Of a DNA stretch of 64,000 bases, positions 25,097-34,760 are shown piece after piece. Source of the DNA: Candidatus Zixiibacteriota bacterium (GTDB lineage: Bacteria > Zixibacteria > MSB-5A5 > GN15 > FEB-12); the NCBI GenBank assembly GCA_022571845.1, contig JACZXB010000003.1, forward strand, positions 124,001 to 188,000, written 5' to 3'. The notes beneath the pieces were generated by a model. The model worked only from the letters and a program-made list of their open reading frames with translations, made no database searches and was not told the origin of the DNA. Made by a program: the position numbers and the translations under genes. How positions within the stretch are numbered: position 1 is the first letter of the stretch; every line of letters begins with the position of its first letter.

Positions 25097-26800
25097 ATGC
25101 ATGAGTTAACTTACCTCCGGGACCTGCTGGTCATTTTGGGTTTCGCAGTAATCATTGTGACTTTGTTTCACAGATTTAAGCTGCCGGCCATAGCAGGTTT
25201 CATTTTGTCAGGAGTGATTGTCGGCCCCCAGGGATTGGCGCTTATTGATGACGTAGAGAAAGTCGAATTACTGGCCGAGGTCGGCGTTGCCTTGCTTCTG
25301 TTCGCGATAGGTCTGGAGCTTTCCTTAGAAAAGCTCAAGCGAATCTGGAAACTGGTTGCGATCGGTGGCTCGGTACAGGTTGGCTTAAGCATCCTGGTCA
25401 CTATGGTGGTTTCATTTCTTTTCGGACTGCCTACTAATACTGCTGTCTTCATAGGTTTCCTGGTAGCGCTTTCGAGCACCGCTATTGTCTTGCGCGGCTT
25501 ACAGCAGCGCGGCGAACTGGATGCACCTCATGGCCATCTGATTATAGGCATTCTTGTTTTTCAGGATTTCAGCGTGGTGCCAATGCTGCTGGCAATTCCG
25601 ATTTTGGTCGGAACCAATCTACCGGCAGAAATGCTGATTCTGGCACTGCTGCAATCTTTATTCATAATAGTTGTGATTCTTTTAGCGGCGCTTTTTATCG
25701 TGCCGCGAATCTTAAATCTTGTAGCCAAAACCAGAGAAAGACAATTGTTTATTTTAACGGTGTTTTTGATATGTATTGGCACCGCCTGGCTTATTACCAG
25801 CTCGGGAGCGTCGCTTGCCATCGGCGCGTTCTTAGCAGGGCTGGTCGTAGCCGGCAGCGAATACAGACATCAGGCGCTGGCGGACTTAATTTCTTTTAAG
25901 GAAGTTTTTGCCAGCCTGTTTTTTGTTTCAGTCGGGATGCTTCTGGCCCCTTCTATTTTGGCCGAAAATGTCGTTTTGATTTTTCTGCTTTTAGGTGCCA
26001 TACTTTTGGGCAAGTCCGCTATTGTATTTGTGACCGCTTTAATTATGCGGATGCCCTTAAGAGTTGCCCTGATAACTGCGGTCGCTCTGGCGCAGGTTGG
26101 AGAGTTTTCGTTCGTTCTGCTTTTTTCAATACAGGGAGAAGGGCTGCTTGAAAAGAGCTTGGAGAGCAGCCTGATAGCGGCCTTTATTTTGTCTATGTTT
26201 TTGACGCCGTTTGCCTTGTCTTTTGGTCCCAGACTTGCGGCCGGAATGGGGAAATTTACTCTTCTTAAGAGATTGTTCGAAGTTGTCACGGCCGAAGACG
26301 CCTCCAGAGAAACAAGTAAACTATCTGATCATGTCATTGTCGGCGGCTACGGATTTGCCGGAAGAGAACTTTCCCGGGCTCTCAAAAGCTGCGGCATTCC
26401 CTATGTGGTGGTTGACCTGAATGTTGAAAATGTAAGAAGAGCTACCCAAGACGGAGTTGATGCTTTTTTTGGGGACGTCACCAACCACGAAGTTCTCTTA
26501 AAACTGGGCGTCAAACAGGCCAAAGAATTAGTTCTGCTGGTAAACGATCCAACAGCAGCGGAGCATGCCCTGCAGGTAGCCCGCAGACTTGCGCCTGAAC
26601 TTTTTATAGTGGTGCGCACGCATTACCTGTTGGATGTAGAGTCGATTCTGGCGGCTGGTGCTGATGAAGTAATTCCCTCGGAGCGCGAAGCTGCCGTTGA
26701 AGTTACCGCCCAGGTATTGAGTCGGCACCAAATAGGCACAATGCAGGTTGCCGAGCGCTGCCGTGAAATCCGCAAGCAGACAGAAGATGAAACAGGGTAA
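25097..26800 (+). CDS. Kef-type monovalent cation:proton antiporter (CPA2) with TrkA-N domain
   Basis: This 567-residue protein has about 12 membrane segments (residues 5-385) of the Na/H exchanger CPA2 fold, for example 'LPAIAGFILSGVIVGPQGL' and 'VGVALLLFAIGLELS', followed by an RCK/TrkA-N Rossmann domain from about 410 ('DHVIVGGYGFAGRELSRAL', 'FFGDVTNHEVLLKLGV'). It probably exports K+ or Na+ in exchange for protons, gated by a nucleotide or glutathione-type ligand. The C-terminal ~35 residues after the Rossmann domain are short, and no TrkA-C domain is seen. No partner KefF/KefG gene adjoins it. Confidence 0.92.
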   Translation: MHELTYLRDLLVILGFAVIIVTLFHRFKLPAIAGFILSGVIVGPQGLALIDDVEKVELLAEVGVALLLFAIGLELSLEKLKRIWKLVAIGGSVQVGLSILVTMVVSFLFGLPTNTAVFIGFLVALSSTAIVLRGLQQRGELDAPHGHLIIGILVFQDFSVVPMLLAIPILVGTNLPAEMLILALLQSLFIIVVILLAALFIVPRILNLVAKTRERQLFILTVFLICIGTAWLITSSGASLAIGAFLAGLVVAGSEYRHQALADLISFKEVFASLFFVSVGMLLAPSILAENVVLIFLLLGAILLGKSAIVFVTALIMRMPLRVALITAVALAQVGEFSFVLLFSIQGEGLLEKSLESSLIAAFILSMFLTPFALSFGPRLAAGMGKFTLLKRLFEVVTAEDASRETSKLSDHVIVGGYGFAGRELSRALKSCGIPYVVVDLNVENVRRATQDGVDAFFGDVTNHEVLLKLGVKQAKELVLLVNDPTAAEHALQVARRLAPELFIVVRTHYLLDVESILAAGADEVIPSEREAAVEVTAQVLSRHQIGTMQVAERCREIRKQTEDETG

Positions 26801-26899
26801 GGATTACTGCAAAATATATGTGAATAGCAGGTAGCACTTAATATAGTTAGTTTTTGTCGTTGTTTTGTATAATATTGTTTCAAATCAAGGGAGGAGGCA

Positions 26900-27460
26900 A
26901 TGGTCTCAATTCTGTCTTTATGGCTCCCGATTCTGGTCTCGGCCGTGTTTGTGTTCGTAGTCAGTACAATAATCCACATGTTTCTGGGTTACCATAAGTC
27001 CGATTTTGGCAAAGTGTCAAATGAAGACGAAGTGATGGAAGCGCTCCGCCGCGGAGGCATTAAACCTGGTGATTATTTTATTCCGCATGTTGGAAGTATG
27101 AAAGCAATGAGTTCGCCTGAGTATATCGAAAAGACGACGGCCGGCCCTGTAGCAATTATGTCTGTCATGCCCAGCGGACCACCCAACATGACCAAGAATC
27201 TGACACTGTGGTTTCTTTACAGCATTGTAGTTAGCATCATGGCAGCTTATGTAGCCGGGCGAGCGCTTGGACCAGAATCTGCTTATCTTGAAGTGTTCCG
27301 TTTTGCAGGCATCACTGCTTTTGTGGGTTATTCCATAGGGCTCATGCAGAACTCTATTTGGTATGGTCGCAGTTGGTGTACGACTTTTAAATCTATGTTT
27401 GACGGCCTGCTCTATGCGCTGGTGACCGCCGGTGCTTTTGGCTGGCTGTGGCTGGCCTAA
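26900..27460 (+). CDS. Conserved-looking membrane protein, unknown function
   Basis: This 186-residue protein has a strong GGGAGGAG ribosome site before the ATG. It has hydrophobic segments at about 5-28, 103-122, 128-150 and 163-185, and a polar domain of about 75 residues after the first segment ('GYHKSDFGKVSNEDEVMEALRRGGIKPGDYFIPH'). I do not recognise a characterised family. The gene lies 99 bases after the antiporter and might be cotranscribed with it. Confidence 0.75.
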   Translation: MVSILSLWLPILVSAVFVFVVSTIIHMFLGYHKSDFGKVSNEDEVMEALRRGGIKPGDYFIPHVGSMKAMSSPEYIEKTTAGPVAIMSVMPSGPPNMTKNLTLWFLYSIVVSIMAAYVAGRALGPESAYLEVFRFAGITAFVGYSIGLMQNSIWYGRSWCTTFKSMFDGLLYALVTAGAFGWLWLA

Positions 27461-27759
27461 GTAGATAGCGGCAGGATTTCGATTCAGAAGTCTTTACGCT
27501 AAAATCGCCTCAAGCCGAGGCTGAATGGCAGGATACTACAGGGATGCAGAAAGTTTGGAGAAGGTATTTTCTAAATATTTTACTGGTACCTGCTTCAATT
27601 AGGGAGTCAGATGCTGTTATCTCCAAGATTTGAATAATTATTGGCTTGCAAGCAACAACATTTTCATTATATTATACTATTGAATTGAGGACTCTTGTAT
27701 AAAGTTTCCTTACCATAATTGAGCCCTAAGTTCTCGCTCTTAACCGCATTATTGGTCTA
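27461..27759. other. Intergenic region with a small repeated word
   Basis: No gene is seen. 'GGCAGGATACTACAG' (about 27529-27543) recurs with one difference at about 29395-29409, also intergenic, so the two copies flank the dockerin gene at 27760. Confidence 0.35.
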
Positions 27760-29298
27760 ATGAATCTTAGAGTTATAAATATTGTCGCCTTATCTGCCTT
27801 TCTTTCTTTTTCGGGAAGTAGTGCGCAGGAAACCTTTCAGATAACTTTTGGAGGCGCGGGTGTGGACTATGGCTATGCAGTCAAGCAAACAAGGGATAGT
27901 GGCTATATCGTAGCCGGCTACACAACCAGTTTTGGAGCCGGGAGCCGAGATGTTTATTTGATTCGCACCGACAAAAGTGGCAAGAAGCTATGGTCAAAGA
28001 CATATGGCGCGGGTAACATTGATTACGCCTGGACAATAGATCTTGCCGTTGATGGCGGGTTCCTCATCGGCGCCCATTCCGGAAGTTTCGGAGCAGGCAG
28101 TCACGATATATATCTCATAAAGTGTGATTCCTTAGGGCTGGTAGAATGGACGCAGGCCTACGGGGGCGGGTCAGCAGATGGAGCATATTCTCTGCAGCAA
28201 ACAACTGACGGAGGTTATATAGTGTCAGCTCATACCAGCAGCTTCGGAGCAGGCCAGCACGACGTTTATTTAATCAAAATTAATAATTCTGGTGATACAC
28301 TGTGGACAAAAGCTTACGGTGGCTCAAGCGGAGATTACCTAAGAGCTGTGCATCAGACGGTTGACGGCGGATACGTGTTAGTTTCGGAAACTTTTAGTTT
28401 TGGTGCGGGCTCGGCCGATGTTTATCTGATCAAAACAGACAGCGTTGGCAATGTGATGTGGACAAAAACTTACGGGGGAAGTTCTTCAGATTACGGATAC
28501 TCTGTTAAGCAGACTGTTGATGGCGGCTTTATCATAGCCGGTTATACTAATAGCTTCGGCGCCGGGCTGTTCGATTTGTATGTAATAAAAACGGATATGA
28601 ACGGTAACGTCATCTGGTCTAAAACCTATGGGGGCGCTTCATCAGATTACGGGCATTCTGTAATACAAACGTTAGACAGCGGTTACGTTATCACTGGTTA
28701 CACTCTTAGTTTTGGTATGGCAACTCAAGTTTATTTCGTGAAGCTCGACTCAGACGGTAATCTGCTTTGGAGCAAGACCTATGGCGGCCCGGGCAATGAT
28801 TTCGGATGGTCAGTAGAGCAAACAACGGACTCCGGTTTTGTTATTACAGGTAATACCGATAGTTTTGGGCGAGGTAACAGGGATGTCTATCTGATCAAAA
28901 CAGACAGATTCGGCAACAGTGGCTGCAACGAATCGGGCGCTGCTACTATCGCATCCGATGCGGCTACAATCACGGGCTCAACTCAAACGCTTGTAGATTC
29001 AGGGGCTTTGATTAATAGCACGGCGACTATCACGGAAGACGTAGTGGTCGCGGACAGCTTATCCCTGTGCGATAACTCAGCCTGCCTGAATTGTGTGAGA
29101 GGGGATACAAATAACGACGATAATTTGAATATTTTAGATCTTACATTTCTTGTAGATTTCATATTCCGCGGTGGCTCGAAACCAGAATGTATCGAAGAAG
29201 CTGATGTTAATAATGACGGAACCCCATCTAACATTCTCGATTTGACATATCTAGTAGATTTTATTTTCAGGGGCGGTCAGACACCTGTGCCTTGCTAA
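27760..29298 (+). CDS. Secreted seven-blade repeat protein with dockerin-like tail
   Basis: This 512-residue product has a signal peptide ('MNLRVINIVALSAFLSFSGSSA') and about seven tandem repeats of roughly 51-52 residues, each built on 'SGYIVAGYTTSFGAG', '.DVYLIKTD..GN..W.KTYGG'. They almost certainly form a beta-propeller. The C-terminus has two dockerin-like loops ('GDTNNDDNLNILDLTFLVDFIFRGG' and 'DVNNDGTPSNILDLTYLVDFIFRGG' patterns). It is probably surface-exposed or secreted. It is the second dockerin-tailed propeller in the window, with a body unrelated to the one at 21502. The gene ends before a strong terminator. Confidence 0.85.
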   Translation: MNLRVINIVALSAFLSFSGSSAQETFQITFGGAGVDYGYAVKQTRDSGYIVAGYTTSFGAGSRDVYLIRTDKSGKKLWSKTYGAGNIDYAWTIDLAVDGGFLIGAHSGSFGAGSHDIYLIKCDSLGLVEWTQAYGGGSADGAYSLQQTTDGGYIVSAHTSSFGAGQHDVYLIKINNSGDTLWTKAYGGSSGDYLRAVHQTVDGGYVLVSETFSFGAGSADVYLIKTDSVGNVMWTKTYGGSSSDYGYSVKQTVDGGFIIAGYTNSFGAGLFDLYVIKTDMNGNVIWSKTYGGASSDYGHSVIQTLDSGYVITGYTLSFGMATQVYFVKLDSDGNLLWSKTYGGPGNDFGWSVEQTTDSGFVITGNTDSFGRGNRDVYLIKTDRFGNSGCNESGAATIASDAATITGSTQTLVDSGALINSTATITEDVVVADSLSLCDNSACLNCVRGDTNNDDNLNILDLTFLVDFIFRGGSKPECIEEADVNNDGTPSNILDLTYLVDFIFRGGQTPVPC

Positions 29299-29443
29299 CA
29301 GTCAGTAATCTTCTCTAAAACTATCTAATTATGTCAAAATGATGCTACAAGATTTCAATTCAATTTTTTTTAAATGGCATTAATCCAAAGCTAAATGGCA
29401 GGATACTGCAGAGAATCTAAACGCCCAATCAAAGAAAATGTGT

Positions 29444-29479
29444 AAAAAAAAGACCGGCAATAATGCCGGTCTTTTTTTT
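29444..29479. terminator. Bidirectional intrinsic terminator
   Basis: A run of A, then GACCGGCA-ATAA-TGCCGGTC, then eight T residues. It lies between convergent genes and can serve both. Confidence 0.92.
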
Positions 29480-29513
29480 ATTTTTTGCCTAATTTATGGC
29501 AAAAAAAACGCGA

Positions 29514-29798
29514 TTAGTAACGTCCGCGACTGCCACCGCGACCGCCGCCACCCTCTGTACGGGGACGGGCCACGTTAACCTTGATGGTACGACCATCAAA
29601 ATCACTACCATTGAGACCATCGATGGCCGCCTGGCCTTCTTCGTCGCTGGTCATTTCGACAAAGCCAAAGCCTTTGGGTCGGCCTGAGTCTCTGTCAGTT
29701 ATCATGTTAACGCTGGTGGTTTCGCCAAAGTTTTCAAAAGCCTGACGAATCTGATCTTCTGTCGTGTTGTACGACACATTGCCAATGTAGATTTTCAT
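29514..29798 (-). CDS. RRM-domain RNA-binding protein with Gly/Arg tail
   Basis: Starting at the ATG at 29798 (GGAG six bases upstream) the product is 94 residues. RNP2 is 'KIYIGNVSY' and RNP1 is 'GFGFVEM', the RNA-contacting motifs, giving a single RRM over residues 1-78. A short Gly/Arg-rich tail ('EGGGGRGGSRGRY') resembles cyanobacterial cold-inducible RNA-binding proteins. It probably acts as a cytoplasmic RNA chaperone. A long upstream gene-free stretch may contain an extended leader. An in-frame start at 29843 adds 15 residues without the usual N-terminus. Confidence 0.92.
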   Translation of the reverse strand: MKIYIGNVSYNTTEDQIRQAFENFGETTSVNMITDRDSGRPKGFGFVEMTSDEEGQAAIDGLNGSDFDGRTIKVNVARPRTEGGGGRGGSRGRY

Positions 29799-30389
29799 TC
29801 TACACTCCAAATTTGAGCCTCCCGAGCCAAAAAATTTCGTCAAATGACATTATTTAGTTTTTCGAGATAAACTCGTTCTTGCGCATTATTGCGCTTTGGT
29901 CCCCGAGAATCAGCTAATTCAAAGATTTGTCAGGTAAAAACGAAACAAAATTTTGAGCAAAGCAGAGCGGAAACGATTTTCTTATGTGTAAATATATCGG
30001 TTAAACCACATTTGTCAACACTATATATGAGAACAATTTTGGCTCGAAAGGACCCCTGACCACACCAGGCAGATAGCGCAAATTGTTGCCGTGTAGGCAG
30101 TTATGGCATATCCTCCGATGGGTGCTCTAAAAAAGGGAGACTCAAGATATCTATTATTTGGCTGGTTAGAGTAGCTTTTGGAGTGGATTTTGGTGACATT
30201 TCAAAAGATCTCAAAAAAAATATAGGGCGCCATGCCCTTTAGCGGTTCTGCCTTTTTCAGCTTAGAATTCATAAAAAGGCAGGACCACTCCCGTTCAAGC
30301 TCGGGAGGGTACTGCCCTACAGTATTTCTGTTTAAATAGTCACCCTTTCCGCCGCGGCGGACTCAGGGTGACTTCCCAGCGGACCTGAC
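29799..30389. other. Gene-free region with a cluster of hairpins
   Basis: It holds the RRM gene leader and, at 30225-30318, a series of four inverted repeats just downstream of the minus-strand gene ending at 30390: GGGC/GCCC (30225-30237), CTGCCTTTTT/AAAAAGGCAG (30248-30282), CTCCCG/CGGGAG (30288-30307) and AGGG/CCCT (30306-30318). I see no coding potential. Confidence 0.45.
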
Positions 30390-32123
30390 TCAATCCCCCC
30401 TTGAAATTGTCACGCCCCAGTTCATCTGGTCGCGCGGTGGTGAGGCGTTCCAGCGGCCAAATGAATGTGAGCCATCGGACTCATAAACAACTTCATATTC
30501 GCCCGGTCCAAGTTTGATATCGTCTCTGACAATTCGGTTTTTATTAGCGCCGCCGGCGTGGTCGGACCTGCGGTAGCGCATCTCCCAGACATCGCGGCCA
30601 GATTCCAGGTCTATGATATAAGCGTAGTCATACATATCGCCGCTCATGCCTTCGCCGAGAGCATAAATATTTACTTTTGTTTTTTTATCTAAGCTAAAGC
30701 GAACCCGTCTGCGTTCGCTGTTACCTACCCGGGTGATTCTGGCTAAAATATTGGTATTGTCGGCCAGTTCTTTTTCACTTACCAGTTTGATACTGCCGGT
30801 CTTGTCTGCTGCATAAATAGACAGGCCATACCGGTCAGGTTCAAAGGGGGCCGAGGAGTTCCAGTTGCGGTAGGCATGAGAGCCGTCGGTGAGGTAATAG
30901 GCGGTGTAGCTGCCGGCCGGCAGGGTTATAAGGTCATCGAACATTCTATTTTTGCTGGCGCCTCCGGCATGCTCGGTGTTGCGGTAAGTCATTTCCCAGA
31001 CAGTCTCGCCGGTGGCGGCGTCAACGATTGATCCGTAATCTGCGAACTCTCGGTGGCTGCTGGACATCTCTCCGATGGCATAAATATGAAGTTTACTCTC
31101 GCCAGACAGCTTAAACGATTGCTCATGGAAATCGTTGTTGCGGGCTCTGGTCAGTTCTATGACAGCGTCACCGCGCCCCGGAACATCAATTATTGAAAAC
31201 GAAGATTTATCGAATCCCTGGCCGGGCAGAATTGTCACTCCCCAGTTGATGGGATCGTAGGGAGGGCTGGCATTAAATTCCTCATAAGAATGAGAATCGT
31301 CGGTCACAACATATAAAACATACTTTCCTTTTTCAAATTTTACTTCGTCGTTAAATAGCTGGTTTTTTTCAGAGCCGCCGGCATAATCGGCGTCCCATTT
31401 ATCAATTTCCCAGACTCTTTCACGGGTTTCCATATTTATAATCCAGGCATGGTCTACGGGAACTTGATTTCTGCCGGGCTGCTCTATTAAAGAATAAATC
31501 CGCAGTTTTCCGGCCTGGCTGAGCTTGAATCCGGTTTTAATAAATTCTGAATCGCCCAGCTGAGTATGCTTTATCAAAGCTCCGGCAAGGCCGCCGTCAA
31601 TTTCAAACCGTTCAATGTCCGCAGCTTGTAATTCGTTTGAAGTCAGTTTTACATAGCATTCTCTGATATCACGTTTACGGAGCCTGAAATCATCATCACC
31701 ATCAAATAAGTTGGAGAGTTCATAAAGAAAGTCGCCGTTGAAACTGTTCCAGCCCCAATGCTCACGTTTTCGGACTGAGTAATAAAGCTCATAGCTGCCG
31801 GCTTTCAAATATTCTACAGCACTCTTTTTTCTCAAGAGGCTGTTTTTCTTAAATCTGTTTGTCCGCCGACTTTCCAGCTCCCAAACCATTTCACGAGTGT
31901 CTGAGTCAATTATCCAGGCGTAAGCCAGCATAGTGCGATTTCTTGGAGCCTTGATTCCGACAACATCAATATCTATATCCGCACCTTTTTTAAGCGTAAA
32001 GCCGACAGATTCAAGATCTCCAGAGCGGAGATTTTTTATTTCAGCAATAGTTACGCCCAGAACTGAAGAACCCAGAAACAGGCTAGTTATAGCGGCAAGA
32101 AATGAGATTTTTACGGATGTCAT
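30390..32123 (-). CDS. Periplasmic protein with four ~145-residue beta repeats
   Basis: This 577-residue product has a signal peptide ('FLAAITSLFLGSSVLG') and four homologous units beginning near residues 38, 195, 340 and 480. Each contains a strand like 'F.L....KL.IYA.GE', 'YA.I.D..T...VWEM..R...HAGG..KNR', 'PG.Y...Y.TDGSHSY..WN..PP' and 'WG..I'. The first unit is the most divergent. The repeats look like a beta-sandwich or carbohydrate-binding type fold, but I do not recognise the family. It probably acts in the periplasm or on the surface. Monocistronic. Confidence 0.75.
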   Translation of the reverse strand: MTSVKISFLAAITSLFLGSSVLGVTIAEIKNLRSGDLESVGFTLKKGADIDIDVVGIKAPRNRTMLAYAWIIDSDTREMVWELESRRTNRFKKNSLLRKKSAVEYLKAGSYELYYSVRKREHWGWNSFNGDFLYELSNLFDGDDDFRLRKRDIRECYVKLTSNELQAADIERFEIDGGLAGALIKHTQLGDSEFIKTGFKLSQAGKLRIYSLIEQPGRNQVPVDHAWIINMETRERVWEIDKWDADYAGGSEKNQLFNDEVKFEKGKYVLYVVTDDSHSYEEFNASPPYDPINWGVTILPGQGFDKSSFSIIDVPGRGDAVIELTRARNNDFHEQSFKLSGESKLHIYAIGEMSSSHREFADYGSIVDAATGETVWEMTYRNTEHAGGASKNRMFDDLITLPAGSYTAYYLTDGSHAYRNWNSSAPFEPDRYGLSIYAADKTGSIKLVSEKELADNTNILARITRVGNSERRRVRFSLDKKTKVNIYALGEGMSGDMYDYAYIIDLESGRDVWEMRYRRSDHAGGANKNRIVRDDIKLGPGEYEVVYESDGSHSFGRWNASPPRDQMNWGVTISRGD

Positions 32124-32391
32124 AGTTTTTCTACTATCATGATTATTTTTTGACTATAAATGCTACTACGAGAGAGAATAGAGGATGTTTCAGTAAATCC
32201 AGGAAATGCTCGAGCGCTCGACAATTTTCATTATATTGTATAGATTTTTATTTCCGTCATTCTTATCGACAATAGGACGTTCTTTCATTGAGAATAGGCG
32301 TGAGAAATGACACATGGCAGCAAAATTTCACATGCTCTAAAAGTATTGCACATCAACGATTTATTCTGAAAGATGAATTATTGGGTGGTAA

Positions 32392-33945
32392 ATGGTGATA
32401 TATTCTCTTGACAAATCCATCACACGTCCAGATAATTGCCGACATAGATATCGGAATCTCTTGATTGCAGAACCCAATGTTTTTGAGAGATTACGTTTTA
32501 GGAAAAAAGATGATATATCCAAAAGTTCTCTAAATATAATGAACGATCTCCTTAGACAACTCTCAGACGAAATAGAAGATTATTCAGAAAATATAGCCGG
32601 TCTTAAGCCTATCCCGCAAGTAGACTTAGAAGAAATCAAATCGCACTTAAACGAGAATTACTCTTTTGAAGCTCCGATAGATTTAATGGAACTGAGCGCT
32701 GATGTAATCAAAGTAATGCGCAACTGGTCGCTTCATGCCGGCCACCCCAATTACTTTGGGCTGTTCGTTCCGGGGACTAAAACGGCCTCGGTAATAGCAG
32801 ACGCGCTGGCGGCACTGTACAATCCTCAGCTTGGTACTTGGTTACACTCTCCTGTCAGCACAGAAATAGAGCGCCATACATTAAAATTCTTGTTAAAGAA
32901 ATTTGGATATAACCAGAACAGCAGCTGGGGCAATTTTACTACCGGCGGAACCGAAGCCAACCTTTCGGCCGTACTGACAGCCCTTACAGATAGATTTCCG
33001 GAATACTGTGATGGGGGCGTCAGGGCGCTAAAGCGGCGACCGCTTATTTATGTTTCAGAAGAAGCGCATCATTCTTTTATCAAAATCGGACAGGTGACCG
33101 GGCTGGGGCATGATGCTGTCCGTAATGTGCCGTCGGACGAAAACTTCCGGCTGGAAATTACTGAGCTTAAAAGAATGGTAGCATCAGATATAAGGGATGG
33201 ACTCGAACCATTTATGGTAGTTGGTACTGCCGGGACCACCAGTGCGGGTGTAATTGATCCTCTAATAGAAATAGCTCAGTTTTGCAGGGAGCGAAATTTT
33301 TGGTTTCACTGTGACGCTGCCTGGGGAGGGGCGGCAGTAATGTCACCCCAGCTCGCTGGTGCACTTAAAGGTATTGAGCAATCAGATTCTATTACCTGCG
33401 ATGCCCACAAGTGGTTTTCTGTTTCAATGAGTGCCGGAATGTTTTTTTGCAGGCACCCTCAGGCAGTCTCAAAGACTTTTCAGGCCGGCGCGGCCTATAT
33501 GCCGGAAAGTCAGAAAGGGGAAGTTGATAGTTTCAAAAACACGCTGCAGTGTTCCCGCCGTTTTATCGGGTTGAAACTATTTATGACCCTGGCTGAACTC
33601 GGGGAAAAGGGCTATGCTGCCATGATAGAAAAACAGGCGGAGCTCGGTGAGTTTCTGAGGCTTGAGCTAAGAGAAAAAGGATTTGAGATACTAAACCAGA
33701 CTCCCTTGCCGGTAGTATGCTTTACTCACCAGGCGCTCACCGAAGCAGGACTTTCGACCGGTGAAGTTCTAAGTGAGCTCTACTCAAAAAGAGAATTCTG
33801 GATTTCTGATACGAGACTCAAGAACAAAATCCCTGCCCTCAGAGCCTGCATTAGCTCATTTCGGACAGACGAAAATGCAGTTAGAAAATTGGTCAGGGCA
33901 TTGCAGCTTATCGTGTCTAAGAAAGCTCCTGTAAGCAGAATATAA
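32392..33945 (+). CDS. PLP-dependent amino-acid decarboxylase (group II)
   Basis: This protein of up to 517 residues has the glutamate/tyrosine/aromatic decarboxylase fold: 'GNFTTGGTEANLSAVLTAL' (PLP phosphate loop), 'SEEAHHSF', 'WFHCDAAWGGAA' (Asp contacting the pyridine ring) and the Schiff-base lysine in 'DAHKWF'. The substrate (Asp, Glu or an aromatic amino acid) cannot be read reliably. The ATG at 32539 (MNDLLRQLSDEIEDYSENI) may be the true start, since the first 49 residues are not typical of the family. Cytoplasmic, with no operon partner. Confidence 0.88.
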   Translation: MVIYSLDKSITRPDNCRHRYRNLLIAEPNVFERLRFRKKDDISKSSLNIMNDLLRQLSDEIEDYSENIAGLKPIPQVDLEEIKSHLNENYSFEAPIDLMELSADVIKVMRNWSLHAGHPNYFGLFVPGTKTASVIADALAALYNPQLGTWLHSPVSTEIERHTLKFLLKKFGYNQNSSWGNFTTGGTEANLSAVLTALTDRFPEYCDGGVRALKRRPLIYVSEEAHHSFIKIGQVTGLGHDAVRNVPSDENFRLEITELKRMVASDIRDGLEPFMVVGTAGTTSAGVIDPLIEIAQFCRERNFWFHCDAAWGGAAVMSPQLAGALKGIEQSDSITCDAHKWFSVSMSAGMFFCRHPQAVSKTFQAGAAYMPESQKGEVDSFKNTLQCSRRFIGLKLFMTLAELGEKGYAAMIEKQAELGEFLRLELREKGFEILNQTPLPVVCFTHQALTEAGLSTGEVLSELYSKREFWISDTRLKNKIPALRACISSFRTDENAVRKLVRALQLIVSKKAPVSRI

Positions 33946-34211
33946 GCACCGAAGAAAACTAAAACCGTACAATTAGCCGGCCTCTTCTGGGTTGGAAGTC
34001 TTTGGCCTGCTTGAACTATCAGCTTGTAAGAAACTGGATTCATGAGTAACTTATAGGCTTATAGGGAAAGCCCATAAGCTAAAGACTAACATTTTGATTA
34101 GTCTAAAATAAACAACCAATAACGTGAAAATTGGTCCGTCCACAATACGAATATGGATATCTCGGTTTTTTTATTAGTTTCAACCAACCTCAACTCAGTT
34201 AAAGTGTACTT

Positions 34212-34760
34212 GTGGTAGATATAGCAGATAGTCAACTTGTAGATCGTTGCTTAAACGGTGAAAAAGAGGCTTTTGGAACATTGGTAGAAAAATACCAGAA
34301 GCCAATATTTAACGCAGCTCTTAGAGTGGTAGCGGATTGGGATTTGGCCATGGATGTAACACAGAACGTTTTTGTTAATGCTTACGAAAAGCTTCACACC
34401 TATGATAGACAGTATAAGTTTTTTAGCTGGGTCTACCGCATGGCCATAAACGAAGCTATTAACATGGTCAGGCAGCAGAAAGGTAAAATAAATCTCGAGG
34501 CATGTGAAATTGAAGCCAAAGGAACCCCGGCAGAAACGTTTCAAAACAAACAGATGGAGAAAGTCGTAGAAAATGCGGTAGGAAATCTTCCTCTGGATTA
34601 CCGCCTGGTTACAGTTTTGTACTATTTCGCCAACCTGCCTTATGAAGAGATAAGTTATGTATTGGATATTCCGGAAAGCAGAGTCAAATCCAGACTTTAT
34701 TCCGCCCGGCAGATGCTTTGCCAGGAGGTTTCCCTAAAGGAGTTAACTGGTAATGATTGA
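34212..34760 (+). CDS. ECF-type RNA polymerase sigma factor
   Basis: This 182-residue protein has a sigma region 2 ('YQKPIFNAALRVVADWDLAMDVTQNVFVNAYEKL', with 'FFSWVYRMAINEAINMVR') and region 4 ('LPLDYRLVTVLYYFANLPYEEISYVLDIPESRVKSRLYSARQML'). It directs RNA polymerase to a stress regulon. The GTG start at 34212 has no clear ribosome site. The stop overlaps the next gene by 8 bases; that gene has an anti-sigma-like layout, so the two should form a regulatory pair. Confidence 0.92.
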   Translation: MVDIADSQLVDRCLNGEKEAFGTLVEKYQKPIFNAALRVVADWDLAMDVTQNVFVNAYEKLHTYDRQYKFFSWVYRMAINEAINMVRQQKGKINLEACEIEAKGTPAETFQNKQMEKVVENAVGNLPLDYRLVTVLYYFANLPYEEISYVLDIPESRVKSRLYSARQMLCQEVSLKELTGND

